DNA of 14,823 nucleotides from positions 1 through 14,823 of the forward strand of contig JAILHX010000065.1 in NCBI GenBank assembly GCA_024695565.1, in the 5' to 3' direction. The notes beneath the pieces are model-generated. The model saw only the letters and a program-made list of their open reading frames with translations. It made no database searches and had not been told where the DNA came from. Below, one piece after another: positions 6,108 through 14,682 of the stretch. Origin of the DNA: Saccharofermentans sp. (lineage in GTDB: Bacteria; Bacillota_A; Clostridia; Saccharofermentanales; Saccharofermentanaceae). A program made the position numbers and the translations under genes. How positions within the stretch are numbered: the first letter of the stretch is position 1; every line of letters begins with the position of its first letter.

Positions 6108-7259
6108 ATGGGAAAACAGTTTTATACACCGGACGGTTTTAATGATCAGTTCCCGGGATTGTGCGGATTCAAAAGGGAGCTCGAATCTAAGCTCCGCAAT
6201 CTGTTCCTGCTCAACGGCTATGAAGAGATCGAGACTCCCGGAGTTGAGTATTTTGATGTATATAAAGAGTTCGTTGCAGAAGAAGAACTCTATAAGTTTA
6301 CTGACGGCAACGGCAGGCTTCTGTGCACCCGTTACGACGGAACGATCCCTACCGTAAGATTTTGCGCCGGCAGGAATGAGACTCTGCCTGTCCGTTATTC
6401 ATATATCGAGAACATGTACCGTTCAGGCAAACAGGGCGGCGGCAAGCTCTCCGGGTTTACCCAGGGCGGCATCGAGCTTTTAGGTGCTAGCGGCGCCAAG
6501 TCTGATGCTGAAGTTCTCGCGATTGCCATCAAGTCAGCGCTTGAGATCGGCATAACGGATCTTCAGGTATCAATCGGCCAGGTCAAGTTCTATAAGGGAC
6601 TTATGAAGCAGCTCGGAATTGATGAAGAAGGCCAGATCAAGATCAAGAATGCGATCGCGAACAGGGATTCCGTTACCATCGAGAAGCTCGATATCAGCAA
6701 GGAAGACAAAGAGACACTGCTGATGCTCACGGAGTCCGGCGGAACATATGAGACGATCGAGCAGATCTCACCTAGGATCACTGATGAGGGTGCCAAGGAA
6801 GCTCTCGCAAACCTCAAGGAGATCCTGGACATCATGGGCAACTACGGTTTCCTTAAGTATGTATCAGTTGACTTAAGCCTTATCGAGAGCATTGATTACT
6901 ACACCGGAATGGTATTCAAGGGATACACATATGAGGTAGGTTTCCCGATCATCTCAGGCGGCAGATATGACGACGTTGCCAATGTCTTCGGCAAGGAGAT
7001 CCAGGCAGTCGGATTCTCCATCTCACTGACACTTGCGATCACGGCTCTTATGAGACAGGACAAATATGCTCCGGCAAAGGGCGCAGGCGTTATCGTCGGA
7101 GGTGACTTCGAAGCCGCCACTGCCACAGCTGAAGCGTTAAGAGCAGAGGGCACCCCCGTCATCCTCGATACAACCGGTATGGATGAGGAAGCTCTCGAAA
7201 ACTATGCCAAAGAAAAGGGCATAGAGACAGTTATGTTTATGAACGGAGGTGAATCCTGA
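6108..7259 (+). CDS. hisZ: ATP phosphoribosyltransferase regulatory subunit HisZ
   Basis: A catalytically inactive paralogue of histidyl-tRNA synthetase that pairs with short-form HisG to give active, histidine-inhibited ATP phosphoribosyltransferase. The 383 residues keep the HisRS-like core: [14 protein letters not shown] (75-88), [10 protein letters not shown] (99-108), [10 protein letters not shown] (117-126), IDYYTGMVF (262-270) and SGGRYDDV (283-290). After about 320 there is an alpha/beta segment resembling a cut-down anticodon-binding domain. HisZ rather than HisS is chosen because it is shorter than HisS, the class II motif 2 is altered, and it sits directly before a short HisG. GGAG at 6097-6100 supports ATG 6108. 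The stop overlaps the hisG start by one base. First gene of the operon. Confidence 0.94.
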   Translation: MGKQFYTPDGFNDQFPGLCGFKRELESKLRNLFLLNGYEEIETPGVEYFDVYKEFVAEEELYKFTDGNGRLLCTRYDGTIPTVRFCAGRNETLPVRYSYIENMYRSGKQGGGKLSGFTQGGIELLGASGAKSDAEVLAIAIKSALEIGITDLQVSIGQVKFYKGLMKQLGIDEEGQIKIKNAIANRDSVTIEKLDISKEDKETLLMLTESGGTYETIEQISPRITDEGAKEALANLKEILDIMGNYGFLKYVSVDLSLIESIDYYTGMVFKGYTYEVGFPIISGGRYDDVANVFGKEIQAVGFSISLTLAITALMRQDKYAPAKGAGVIVGGDFEAATATAEALRAEGTPVILDTTGMDEEALENYAKEKGIETVMFMNGGES

Positions 7260-7894
7260 TGCTTACTATTGCTTTGCCTAAGGGAAGACTTGCCGATCAG
7301 ACCCTGGATATCATGGAGAAGGCCGGATACGATGTATCCGCAGCGAGAGACAAGTCAAGAAAACTGATCCTTGAAGACAAGGAAGCGGGATTAAGATTTA
7401 TCCTCTCAAAGCCTTCCGATGTTCCCACATATGTTGAGTACGGTGCCGCAGATATCGGCGTTGTCGGTAAGGACACTTTGCTTGAAGAAGGAAGACAGCT
7501 CTATGAGGTATTGGATCTCGGCCTCGGCAAGTGCAGAATGTGCGTTGCAGGTCCTGCAGAGCTTAAGGATAAATTAGATGAGATCCCGAACAAGAGAGTA
7601 GGAACAAAGTATCCTAATATCACGAGAAATTATTTCGAAGGCGTGAGAGGAGAGAGCGTTGAGATAATCAAGCTTAACGGTTCTGTTGAGCTCGCTCCTC
7701 TGACAGGACTTGCCGAAGTTATCGTCGATATCGTAGAGTCCGGCAGAACTCTTTATGAGAACGGACTTGATGTTCTGGAGACGGTAGCTGACATTTCTGC
7801 AAGACTTGTTGTTAACCGCGTATCCATGAAGATGAAGGAAGACGAGATAAAGCCAATGATCGCTAAGCTTAAGGAAGCATTGGCTGAAGAGTAA
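7259..7894 (+). CDS. hisG: ATP phosphoribosyltransferase catalytic subunit, short form
   Basis: Catalyses the first step of histidine synthesis, condensing ATP and PRPP to phosphoribosyl-ATP. At 211 residues it is the short form lacking the C-terminal ACT-like regulatory domain, which is why a HisZ subunit is needed. It starts with IALPKGRL (4-11) and has the PRPP-binding segment [12 protein letters not shown] (154-165). GGAGGT at 7245-7250, inside the hisZ end, positions ATG 7259, which overlaps the hisZ stop as TGATG. This suggests translational coupling for subunit balance. Feedback inhibition by histidine is expected through HisZ. Confidence 0.97.
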   Translation: MLTIALPKGRLADQTLDIMEKAGYDVSAARDKSRKLILEDKEAGLRFILSKPSDVPTYVEYGAADIGVVGKDTLLEEGRQLYEVLDLGLGKCRMCVAGPAELKDKLDEIPNKRVGTKYPNITRNYFEGVRGESVEIIKLNGSVELAPLTGLAEVIVDIVESGRTLYENGLDVLETVADISARLVVNRVSMKMKEDEIKPMIAKLKEALAEE

Positions 7895-7915
7895 AGACTT
7901 AAAAGGGGGATAATC

Positions 7916-9214
7916 ATGCGCTGCAAGTTAGTTGAAGGTACAAAAGAGAACCTGAAGGCAACAGTCGAGAGTCTCGGCGTAAGAGGCAAGATGGACTTAA
8001 AGCCCGTTATCGAGACAGTCCAGAACGTCATCGATGACATCAGGGAGAACGGTGATGCCGCACTCCTCAAGTACACCGAGAAGTTTGACGGCGTCAAGCT
8101 CACGGCTGACCAGTTGAGAGTTACAGAGCAGGAGATAGACGATGCAATCAAGTCCATTGATCCTGAACTTCTTACTGTTATGAAGAAGGCCGCTTCCAAC
8201 ATCAGAAGATTCCACGAGGAACAGAAAGAACACGGCTTCATGATGGATGTCGGCAAGGGCGCCAAGATCGGCGTGCGCGTAAGACCTATCTCCATTGCGG
8301 GCGTCTATGTACCCGGCGGTACGGCACCTCTTCCGTCAACAGTATTGATGGATGTTATCCCTGCTTCTGTTGCAGGAGTTGAGAGGATCGTTTTCGCGAC
8401 ACCTCCGAGGAAAGACGGAACGATCGCTCCGGTTATCCTTGCAGCTGCATCAATCGCAGGAGCTACCGAGATCTACAGGATGGGCGGCTCACAGGCAATC
8501 GCAGCGATGGCATACGGAACAGAGACAGTTCCGAGAGTTGATAAGGTCTGCGGCCCGGGCAACATCTATGTTAATACTGCAAAGCGCCTTGTGTTCGGAC
8601 AGGTCGATATCGATATGTTTGCAGGACCTTCAGAGATCCTCATCATTGCTGACAAGACAGCTAATCCGGACTTCGTCGCAGCAGACATGCTCTCACAGGC
8701 AGAGCACGACAAGATGGCATCTGCGATCGTTCTTACTGATTCAAGAGATTTAGCAGAGAAGGTATTGGATATTGCAGACAAGAGGTCCGAGAAGGCAGAG
8801 CGCAAGGATATCCTTGCAAGATCAATGGAGGATTACTGCGCCATCATCGTCTGCGACAGCCTTGATACAGCAGTTAATTTCTCAGAAGAGATCGCGCCCG
8901 AGCACCTGGAGATCTGCGTCGAGAACCCTGAGGTCCTCGCTGCAAAGATCAAGAACTGCGGTGCAATGTTCCTCGGGAACTATTCACCCGAGCCTCTGGG
9001 AGATTACTTCGCAGGACCGAACCACACACTTCCTACATCAGGAACTGCAAGGTTCTTCTCACCTCTTAACACAGGTGATTTCTATAAGAAGATGAGCGTC
9101 ATCAACTATAACGAGGAAACGCTCAAGGATGTATATAAAGACGTAGCGGCATTTGCCGACAGCGAAGGTTTGGGCTGTCACGCCGCTGCAGTCAGAGCCA
9201 GATTTGAGGACTGA
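7916..9214 (+). CDS. hisD: Histidinol dehydrogenase
   Basis: Zn-dependent, NAD-linked enzyme that oxidises L-histidinol to L-histidine in two steps, the last reactions of the pathway. Length of 432 residues is standard. Zn ligands Q261 and H264 (SQAEHDK), D363 (GDYFAGPNH) and H422 are present, as are catalytic E329/H330 in APEHLEI. The NAD-site segment around YVPGGTAPLPST (131-142) and VCGPGNIYVNTAK (211-223) is also visible. GGGGGA at 7905-7910 supports ATG 7916, 21 bp after hisG. A cysteine precedes H422 (GLGCHAAAV), where many homologues have other residues; the ligand itself is kept. Confidence 0.97.
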   Translation: MRCKLVEGTKENLKATVESLGVRGKMDLKPVIETVQNVIDDIRENGDAALLKYTEKFDGVKLTADQLRVTEQEIDDAIKSIDPELLTVMKKAASNIRRFHEEQKEHGFMMDVGKGAKIGVRVRPISIAGVYVPGGTAPLPSTVLMDVIPASVAGVERIVFATPPRKDGTIAPVILAAASIAGATEIYRMGGSQAIAAMAYGTETVPRVDKVCGPGNIYVNTAKRLVFGQVDIDMFAGPSEILIIADKTANPDFVAADMLSQAEHDKMASAIVLTDSRDLAEKVLDIADKRSEKAERKDILARSMEDYCAIIVCDSLDTAVNFSEEIAPEHLEICVENPEVLAAKIKNCGAMFLGNYSPEPLGDYFAGPNHTLPTSGTARFFSPLNTGDFYKKMSVINYNEETLKDVYKDVAAFADSEGLGCHAAAVRARFED

Positions 9215-9219
9215 TTACA

Positions 9220-10314
9220 TTGAGTAAGTATTGGAACAAATTAATTAACGACATAGAGCCTTACGTCGCAGGCGAGCAGCCTAAGCCGGGGCAGAAGGTG
9301 ATAAAGCTCAACACCAATGAGAATCCGTATCCGCCTTCGCCCAAGGTCAGGGAAGCTCTTGAGAACTTTAACCTTGCAGACTTAAGGCTCTATCCTGATA
9401 CGAACTCGACAGATGTCATTAAGGCAGCTGCAAAGTTCGATGGTGTATCCGAAGCAAACATTTTCTGCGGTAACGGATCTGATGAAGTTCTGGCCATAGC
9501 TTTCCAGACATTCTTTGAGAAGAAGTCCCTGACAGGTCTTCCCGTGCTGATGCCGGATTACAGCTACAGCTTCTATCCGGTTTTCTCGGAGTTCTATGAC
9601 ATCAGAAGACAGACGATCGCGCTGAAGGAAGACTTCAGGCTCGATCCCGACGATTATATCGGAGTGCCCAACTGCGGTATTGTTTTCGCGAACCCCAACG
9701 CTCCGACATCAAGAGCGATCGCGGTCAGTGACTGCGCGAGGATCGCCGAAGCAAATCCCGATTCCGTTGTCATCGTTGATGAGGCTTATGTTGCTTTCGA
9801 AGAGAATTACGAATCGGCTGTATCCCTGATAGACAAGTATAAGAACATCTGCGTTATCAGGACTTTGTCCAAGGCGTTCTCGCTCGCGGGTATCAGATTA
9901 GGTTATGCGGTAGGTTCGGAGGAACTCATCGAAGGCCTTAAGAGAGCGAGGGATTCGTTCAATTCATATCCCGTTGACCGCCTCGCACAGAAGGTCGCGG
10001 AGGCAGCGCTTCTTGACGTCGATTACTATAATGAGACGCGCTCGAAAATAATTGCTACCAGAAGCCGCGTTGCAAAAGCCCTCGAAGAGATCGGCTTTAC
10101 CATGCCGCCTTCATCTGCGAACTTCGTATATGCCAAGCCACCTGTGGATTGCGCTCAACTGTATCAAAATCTCCGCAGTAAGGGTATACTTGTAAGATAT
10201 TTCAATAAGCCCGTGTTAAACGGGTATTTAAGGATCACGATCGGCACGGATGAAGAGATGGATGCTCTCATCGATGCAATCAAACAGGAGGTTCAAAATG
10301 CCGAGAACAGCTGA
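9220..10314 (+). CDS. hisC: Histidinol-phosphate aminotransferase
   Basis: PLP-dependent fold-type I aminotransferase converting imidazole-acetol phosphate and glutamate to histidinol phosphate. The 364-residue protein carries the PLP lysine K218 in RTLSKAFSLAGIRLGY (214-229), D187 and Y190 in DEAYVAF, the NPNAPTS segment (158-164), and the N-terminal NTNENPYPPSP. The start is TTG 9220, supported by GAGGA at 9206-9210 and by family alignment of MSKYWNKLI; no ATG lies nearby. It begins 5 bp after hisD and overlaps hisB by 17 bp. A broader aromatic aminotransferase role is possible in this family, but the operon fixes the main one. Confidence 0.96.
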   Translation: MSKYWNKLINDIEPYVAGEQPKPGQKVIKLNTNENPYPPSPKVREALENFNLADLRLYPDTNSTDVIKAAAKFDGVSEANIFCGNGSDEVLAIAFQTFFEKKSLTGLPVLMPDYSYSFYPVFSEFYDIRRQTIALKEDFRLDPDDYIGVPNCGIVFANPNAPTSRAIAVSDCARIAEANPDSVVIVDEAYVAFEENYESAVSLIDKYKNICVIRTLSKAFSLAGIRLGYAVGSEELIEGLKRARDSFNSYPVDRLAQKVAEAALLDVDYYNETRSKIIATRSRVAKALEEIGFTMPPSSANFVYAKPPVDCAQLYQNLRSKGILVRYFNKPVLNGYLRITIGTDEEMDALIDAIKQEVQNAENS

Positions 10315-10888
10315 GATCGCAAGGAAGACAAAAGAGACTGACATCAAGGTTAAGATCGATCTTGACGGCACAGGCGAGAACAGTATCGATACAGGTATCG
10401 GATTCTTCGACCACATGCTTACGGCTCTTAGCAAGCACTCCGGAATCAATATGGACATCTCCTGCAAGGGCGATCTCAATGTTGATGCTCATCACTCAGT
10501 TGAGGATGTCGGCATCGTTCTTGGCCAGGCAGTGAAGGATGCATTGGGAGACAAGGTCGGGATCAGACGTTACGGCTATGCTTCTATCCCCATGGATGAA
10601 GCCCTCGGAACATGTTCACTCGATATCTCAGGCAGGGCATATCTTGTATTCGATTGTGATTTTGCAGCCGAGTTCTGCGGAACCATGGACACACAGCTTT
10701 TCGAAGAATTCTTCAGAAGCTTCGCATTCAATGCAGGGATCACACTGCATGTTGCCTGCCCTTACGGCGCTAACGATCACCACAAGGCAGAAGCAATGTT
10801 CAAGGCTCTGGCAAGGGCATTGAGGGAAGCGACAGAGATCGACCCGAGATTTGAAGGACAGGTCATCTCAACCAAAGGCGCATTATAA
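10298..10888 (+). CDS. hisB: Imidazoleglycerol-phosphate dehydratase
   Basis: Mn-dependent dehydratase converting imidazole glycerol phosphate to imidazole acetol phosphate. The 196-residue protein is monofunctional, without the N-terminal histidinol-phosphatase domain of enterobacterial HisB. Metal-binding motifs are FFDHM (36-40), DAHHSVEDVG (63-72) and ANDHHKAEAMFKA (158-170). AGGAGG at 10286-10291 sets ATG 10298. An open frame extends to 10250, but that region encodes the hisC end and does not match the family. The phosphatase needed for the next-but-one step must therefore come from another gene. Confidence 0.97.
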   Translation: MPRTAEIARKTKETDIKVKIDLDGTGENSIDTGIGFFDHMLTALSKHSGINMDISCKGDLNVDAHHSVEDVGIVLGQAVKDALGDKVGIRRYGYASIPMDEALGTCSLDISGRAYLVFDCDFAAEFCGTMDTQLFEEFFRSFAFNAGITLHVACPYGANDHHKAEAMFKALARALREATEIDPRFEGQVISTKGAL

Positions 10889-10906
10889 TTTTTGGAGGAC
10901 ATATAA

Positions 10907-11788
10907 ATGCTTATTAAGGATACTGATTTTATCGATCAGCCGATGCTCTCAAAGGGCAAGGTAAGAAACATCTACGATCTTGGTGATTCACTCCTTCTGG
11001 TCGTTACCGACAGGATCTCAGCTTTTGACGTTATTTTCGACGAGCTGATACCTGACAAGGGAAGAGTTCTCTCTTCGATCTCTGAATTCTGGTTTGATTT
11101 CACAAAGGACATCATTCCGAATCACGTCATCACAACTGATGTTTCAAAGTATCCTATGGGATTCGATAAGTACAAGGAAGAGCTCCAGGGCAGATCAATG
11201 CTCGTTAAGAAGGCAGAGATGCTTCCTGCAGAGTGCATCGTAAGAGGCTACCTCGAAGGTTCCGCTCTTAAGGAATACAACAAGTCCGGTACAGTCGGCG
11301 GCATCAAGATGCCTGAGGGAATGCTCCAGGGCGACAAGCTTCCTGAGCCTTTGTTCACACCTTCCACCAAGGCTGATGAAGGACACGACATCAACATCAC
11401 ATACGAGCAGTTAGTCGATCTAATCGGCGAGGCTGATGCTTCCGCATTAAGAGATGCTTCTCTTGCTCTTTATAAGAAGGTATCAGAGTTCGCTCTTACA
11501 AAGGGCCTGATCCTTGCAGATACTAAGTTCGAGTTCGGTAAGATCGACGGCGTTCTTACGGTATGCGACGAGATGTTCACACCTGACTCTTCAAGATTCT
11601 GGGATGCAGCAGAGTATGAACCCGGACATGCGCAGAAGAGCTTTGATAAGCAGTTCTTAAGAGAATGGCTCGAGACTTTAGACTGGGATAAGACATATCC
11701 TGCTCCGACACTTCCCGAGGACATCATCGAGAAGACGGCAGCCAAATACCGTGAGTGCTACTTACGTATAACAGGAAAGGAAATCTGA
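10907..11788 (+). CDS. purC: Phosphoribosylaminoimidazole-succinocarboxamide synthase (SAICAR synthetase)
   Basis: ATP-dependent enzyme joining CAIR and aspartate to form SAICAR in purine synthesis. The 293-residue protein has KGKVRNIYDLGD (16-27), TDRISAFDV (34-42), the first signature LPAECIVRGYLEGSA (106-120), GLILADTKFEFG (200-211) and the second signature TPDSSRFWDAAEYEPG (225-240). Length fits the longer, Ade1-like form rather than the ~240-residue Bacillus form. GGAGG at 10894-10898 precedes ATG 10907. It sits between hisB and hisH, 18 bp after the former and 4 bp before the latter, so it must share the his transcript. It is a purine gene inside a histidine operon, presumably tied to AICAR made by HisH/HisF. 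No promoter of its own is evident. Confidence 0.96.
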   Translation: MLIKDTDFIDQPMLSKGKVRNIYDLGDSLLLVVTDRISAFDVIFDELIPDKGRVLSSISEFWFDFTKDIIPNHVITTDVSKYPMGFDKYKEELQGRSMLVKKAEMLPAECIVRGYLEGSALKEYNKSGTVGGIKMPEGMLQGDKLPEPLFTPSTKADEGHDINITYEQLVDLIGEADASALRDASLALYKKVSEFALTKGLILADTKFEFGKIDGVLTVCDEMFTPDSSRFWDAAEYEPGHAQKSFDKQFLREWLETLDWDKTYPAPTLPEDIIEKTAAKYRECYLRITGKEI

Positions 11789-11792
11789 TTAT

Positions 11793-12416
11793 TTGATAGC
11801 GATAGTAGACTATGGAATGGGCAATCTCGGCTCGGTTGAGAAAGCCTTAAAGCACATCGGTGAGGAGTGTGTCATCACTTCTGATGTCGGCGACCTCATG
11901 GATGCATCCGGAATAATCCTTCCGGGCGTAGGAGCTTTTGCCGCAGCGATGGATGAACTGACTGAGAGAGACCTCGCAAATCCGCTCATCGATCTGGCAT
12001 ATTCAGGCAAGCCTTTCTTAGGCATCTGCCTCGGAATGCAGCTCCTTTTGGAAGGCTCTGAAGAGAACATCCTGGAGAGAAGAGAGACCAAAGGCGTCGT
12101 CTCAGGGCTCGGAGTCATCCCCGGTTTTGTCAGACGTTTTCCCGACAGCGGCCTCAAGGTCCCCCAGATGGGCTGGAACAATCTGACCGATGTAACCGGA
12201 CGTCTTCTTACCGAAGGCGATTATGTCTACTTCGTACATTCCTACTTCTGCCAGCCCGATAACGCATCGGACATCGCAGCTAAGACTGAATACGGGATCA
12301 ATTACTGCGCTTCATTCGAGCACGATAACATCTTCGGAATGCAGTTCCATCCCGAGAAGAGCGGCGAAGCCGGACTTAACATACTTAGAAAATTTGCTTT
12401 GGAGACAAGGAAATGA
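11793..12416 (+). CDS. hisH: Imidazole glycerol phosphate synthase, glutamine amidotransferase subunit
   Basis: Class I glutaminase that feeds ammonia through a channel to HisF. The 207 residues contain the nucleophile C79 in LGICLGMQ, H186 and E188 in FHPEKS, and the PGVGAF oxyanion-strand region (44-49). The start is TTG 11793, giving MIAIVDYGMGNLGS as in relatives. An AGGAAAGGAAA stretch at about 11773-11783 is the likely ribosome site. No other in-frame start preserves the first strand. It begins 4 bp after purC and ends with an ATGA overlap with hisA. Confidence 0.97.
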   Translation: MIAIVDYGMGNLGSVEKALKHIGEECVITSDVGDLMDASGIILPGVGAFAAAMDELTERDLANPLIDLAYSGKPFLGICLGMQLLLEGSEENILERRETKGVVSGLGVIPGFVRRFPDSGLKVPQMGWNNLTDVTGRLLTEGDYVYFVHSYFCQPDNASDIAAKTEYGINYCASFEHDNIFGMQFHPEKSGEAGLNILRKFALETRK

Positions 12417-13126
12417 TCATATTACCCGCAATAGATCTTATAGGCGGCAAGTGCGTAAGGCTCCGTCAGGGCAGATATGATGACGTAACAGTCTATAACG
12501 ATTCGCCCTTAGACCAGGCCTTTATGTTCAAGGAAGCAGGCGCGGCATGGATCCATGTTGTCGATCTGGATGCAGCGAAAAGCGGCACTCCCGAGAACCA
12601 CGCGATCATCAAGGAGATTGCGGTAAAGACAGGTCTTAAGGTCGATACGGGCGGCGGAATCCGCAATATGGATACACTCGCAAAGTGGATCGAAGAATAC
12701 GGCGTATCAAGAGCTGTTCTCGGAACGGCAGCCGTAAAGGATCCCGAGTTTACGAGACGTGCGATCGAGCGTTTCGGTGATAAGGTCGCCATTGGGATCG
12801 ACGCTCATTCGGGCTTTGTATCAGTTGACGGCTGGACTGAAGATTCAGAACTCAAGGCTGTAGACTTTGCACTCAAGTGCAAAAAGATCGGTGCAACAAC
12901 TGTAGTATTTACCGATATCGCAAGAGACGGAATGCTTACGGGACCTGCAGTCGATCAGACAAAAGAGATGGTAGAGACCACGGGCCTTAACGTAATAGCG
13001 TCAGGCGGGATCGGCTCTGATGAGGACGTTGAACTCATCAAGACTTCCGGCTGCGCAGGTGTCATTATCGGCAAAGCAATATACGAAGGAAAGGTGGACC
13101 TGGCAAAATGCTTACAAAACGTATAA
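12413..13126 (+). CDS. hisA: ProFAR isomerase (phosphoribosylformimino-AICAR-P isomerase)
   Basis: (beta/alpha)8-barrel that isomerises ProFAR to PRFAR by an Amadori rearrangement. The 237 residues have the paired catalytic aspartates D8 (LPAIDLI) and D130 (AIGIDAHSG), with phosphate-binding glycines in DTGGGIR (78-84), ASGGIGS and [11 protein letters not shown]. The second half mirrors the first, as expected of HisA/HisF half-barrels. A GGAGACAAGG stretch at 12401-12410 precedes ATG 12413, which overlaps the hisH stop. The gene end overlaps hisF by 19 bp. A dual TrpF role (PriA) is seen in actinobacteria; nothing here suggests it. Confidence 0.97.
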   Translation: MIILPAIDLIGGKCVRLRQGRYDDVTVYNDSPLDQAFMFKEAGAAWIHVVDLDAAKSGTPENHAIIKEIAVKTGLKVDTGGGIRNMDTLAKWIEEYGVSRAVLGTAAVKDPEFTRRAIERFGDKVAIGIDAHSGFVSVDGWTEDSELKAVDFALKCKKIGATTVVFTDIARDGMLTGPAVDQTKEMVETTGLNVIASGGIGSDEDVELIKTSGCAGVIIGKAIYEGKVDLAKCLQNV

Positions 13127-13881
13127 TCCCCTGCCTGGACGTCAAGGACGGAAGAGTCGTCAAGGGCGTAAACTTCGTATCATTGAGAGATGCCGGCGAC
13201 CCTGTCGAGTGCGCTAAGACTTATAACGCTTCAGGTGCCGATGAACTGGTATTCCTTGATATTACCGCTACTCTCGAATCGAGAGGCACAACGGTCGAGA
13301 TGGCAAGAAGAGTTGCCAACGAAGTATTCATTCCTTTTACTATCGGAGGCGGTATCCGTACCGTCGAAGATATCAGGGAACTCCTTAATGCGGGAGCTGA
13401 TAAGGTATCACTTAATTCAGCTGCAGTTAAGAATCCCGACTTCGTAAGGGAAGCTTCAGTAATGTTCGGTTCTCAGTGCATCGTATGCGCGATCGACGTA
13501 AAGGCCAGAGAGACCGGTTTTCCTTCAGGTTACGAAGTGGTTATCGCAGGCGGCACAAAGCCTACGGGACTTGATGCATTAGAGTGGGCTAAGAAGGCCG
13601 TATCACTCGGTGCAGGCGAGATATTGCTCACGTCCATGGATAAGGACGGAACAAAGTCCGGTTACGATAATCAGATCACGGCTCTTATCTCAGAGAACGT
13701 CGGTGTTCCGGTAATCGCTTCAGGCGGAGCCGGGACCATGAGAGACTTCGTTGATGCCGTTAAGATCGGCAAGGCTGACGCAGTACTTGCTGCAAGTCTT
13801 TTCCACTTCGGCGAGATAGGTATCAATGATCTTAAGGACTACATGGCAGCTGAAGGTATCCCCGTAAGGAGAGTTTTATAA
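13108..13881 (+). CDS. hisF: Imidazole glycerol phosphate synthase, cyclase subunit
   Basis: (beta/alpha)8-barrel partner of HisH. It cyclises PRFAR with ammonia to imidazole glycerol phosphate and releases AICAR. The 257 residues show catalytic D11 in [15 protein letters not shown] and D130 in [16 protein letters not shown] (77-85), and the conserved [14 protein letters not shown] phosphate-site region. AAGGTGG at 13091-13097 supports ATG 13108, inside the hisA end. The last base of its stop is the first base of the hisI start (TAATG). AICAR release at this step is the likely reason for purC lying in the same operon. Confidence 0.98.
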   Translation: MLTKRIIPCLDVKDGRVVKGVNFVSLRDAGDPVECAKTYNASGADELVFLDITATLESRGTTVEMARRVANEVFIPFTIGGGIRTVEDIRELLNAGADKVSLNSAAVKNPDFVREASVMFGSQCIVCAIDVKARETGFPSGYEVVIAGGTKPTGLDALEWAKKAVSLGAGEILLTSMDKDGTKSGYDNQITALISENVGVPVIASGGAGTMRDFVDAVKIGKADAVLAASLFHFGEIGINDLKDYMAAEGIPVRRVL

Positions 13882-14249
13882 TGGATAACAGAGATCCCAA
13901 GTACATGTGGTCATGCATGAAGAAGAATTCCGACGGTCTTGTGCCCGCCATTACAGTGGACTATGAGACAGGCGACGTTCTCATGATGGCTTACATGAAT
14001 GAGGAAGCTTTCCGTCTTACATGCGAGACGGGCTATATGCATTACTATTCAAGATCCAGAGACACTCTCTGGAAGAAGGGCGAGACCTCAGGTCACGTTC
14101 AGAAGGTAATATCCGGCAGCATCGACTGCGACAGGGATACGCTTCTTTACAGGATCGACCAGACAGGCGCTGCCTGCCATACAGGAAACAGGACATGTTT
14201 TTATACAGATCTTAATGACTGGAATCCGTCCCGGGACAAGGAGGAATAA
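13881..14249 (+). CDS. hisI: Phosphoribosyl-AMP cyclohydrolase
   Basis: Zn-dependent hydrolase that opens the adenine ring of phosphoribosyl-AMP, the third step of the pathway. The 122-residue protein contains the conserved [16 protein letters not shown] (57-72), the metal-binding DCDRD (82-86), and [11 protein letters not shown] (97-107) with C99, H100 and C106. It is free-standing rather than fused to HisE, which follows as a separate gene 3 bp downstream. Start ATG 13881 shares one base with the hisF stop, implying reinitiation by the same ribosome. Confidence 0.97.
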   Translation: MDNRDPKYMWSCMKKNSDGLVPAITVDYETGDVLMMAYMNEEAFRLTCETGYMHYYSRSRDTLWKKGETSGHVQKVISGSIDCDRDTLLYRIDQTGAACHTGNRTCFYTDLNDWNPSRDKEE

Positions 14250-14252
14250 CCG

Positions 14253-14531
14253 ATGGATATCTTAAGAGAGCTTTACAGCGTAATTATGGACCGTAAAGAT
14301 CACCCCGTAGAGGGTTCTTATACAAATTACCTTTTCAATAAGGGTACGGACAAGATCTCTAAAAAACTCGGAGAAGAGGCTGTAGAGGTAGTTATCGCAG
14401 CTTCCCAGAGAGATCGAAAAGCAACAATTCAGGAGATCGCAGATCTCGAATACCATCTTCTCGTTCTCATGGCTGACCGCGGCATTACACTGGACGATGT
14501 TGAGGCAGAGCTCAGATCTCGCAGAAGTTAA
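14253..14531 (+). CDS. hisE: Phosphoribosyl-ATP pyrophosphohydrolase
   Basis: All-alpha MazG-like pyrophosphatase that converts phosphoribosyl-ATP to phosphoribosyl-AMP, the second step. The 92 residues match the usual HisE size, with the helix motif KKLGEEAVEVVIAA (37-50; E41, E42, E45 as Mg ligands) and EIADLEYHLLVLM (61-73). AAGGAGG at 14238-14244, inside the hisI end, directs ATG 14253. Last gene of the his operon. No convincing terminator directly follows: a T-rich tract at 14536-14549 lacks a proper stem. Confidence 0.97.
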   Translation: MDILRELYSVIMDRKDHPVEGSYTNYLFNKGTDKISKKLGEEAVEVVIAASQRDRKATIQEIADLEYHLLVLMADRGITLDDVEAELRSRRS

Positions 14532-14551
14532 GCGCTTTTCTTATATTTTCG

Positions 14552-14581
14552 TTGACTTTTAACCCTAGGCTGTGATACAAT
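14552..14581 (+). promoter_or_regulatory. Extended -10 promoter of rpmG
   Basis: TTGACT (14552-14557) and TACAAT (14576-14581) are separated by 18 bp, with a TG one base before the -10 box (14573-14574). Expected start is near 14588. This would begin a leader of about 95 nt before the L33 gene and separates ribosomal-protein expression from the his operon. Confidence 0.75.
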
Positions 14582-14590
14582 CTTCGCGCT

Positions 14591-14613
14591 AGACCGTACA
14601 GGTCTTGTTTTTA
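14591..14613 (+). terminator. Short hairpin plus T-rich tract near the rpmG transcript 5' end (weak terminator or 5' stem)
   Basis: AGACC (14591-14595) pairs with GGTCT (14601-14605) over a 5-nt loop, followed by TGTTTTTA. It could end read-through from hisE, or act as a protective 5' stem on the rpmG mRNA, since it begins about 3 nt after the expected start. With only five pairs its strength is doubtful. Confidence 0.35.
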
Positions 14614-14682
14614 GTTGCGCGGAAATTGGCGCGGGAGGGGCCGCAAAGTCCCTGAAACACAACGTTTGGAGGTATTTGGACT

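Noticed and set aside
7753..8295. 180-codon antisense frame opposite hisG/hisD
   Set aside because: It spans two clearly conserved his genes and their junction; it is a by-product of codon bias.
10250..10297. Longer hisB start at 10250
   Set aside because: It lies wholly in the hisC coding end, lacks a ribosome site and adds non-family residues; AGGAGG at 10286-10291 points to ATG 10298.
14532..14550. Intrinsic terminator directly after hisE
   Set aside because: There is a T-rich tract but no stable stem before it; at most three base pairs can form.
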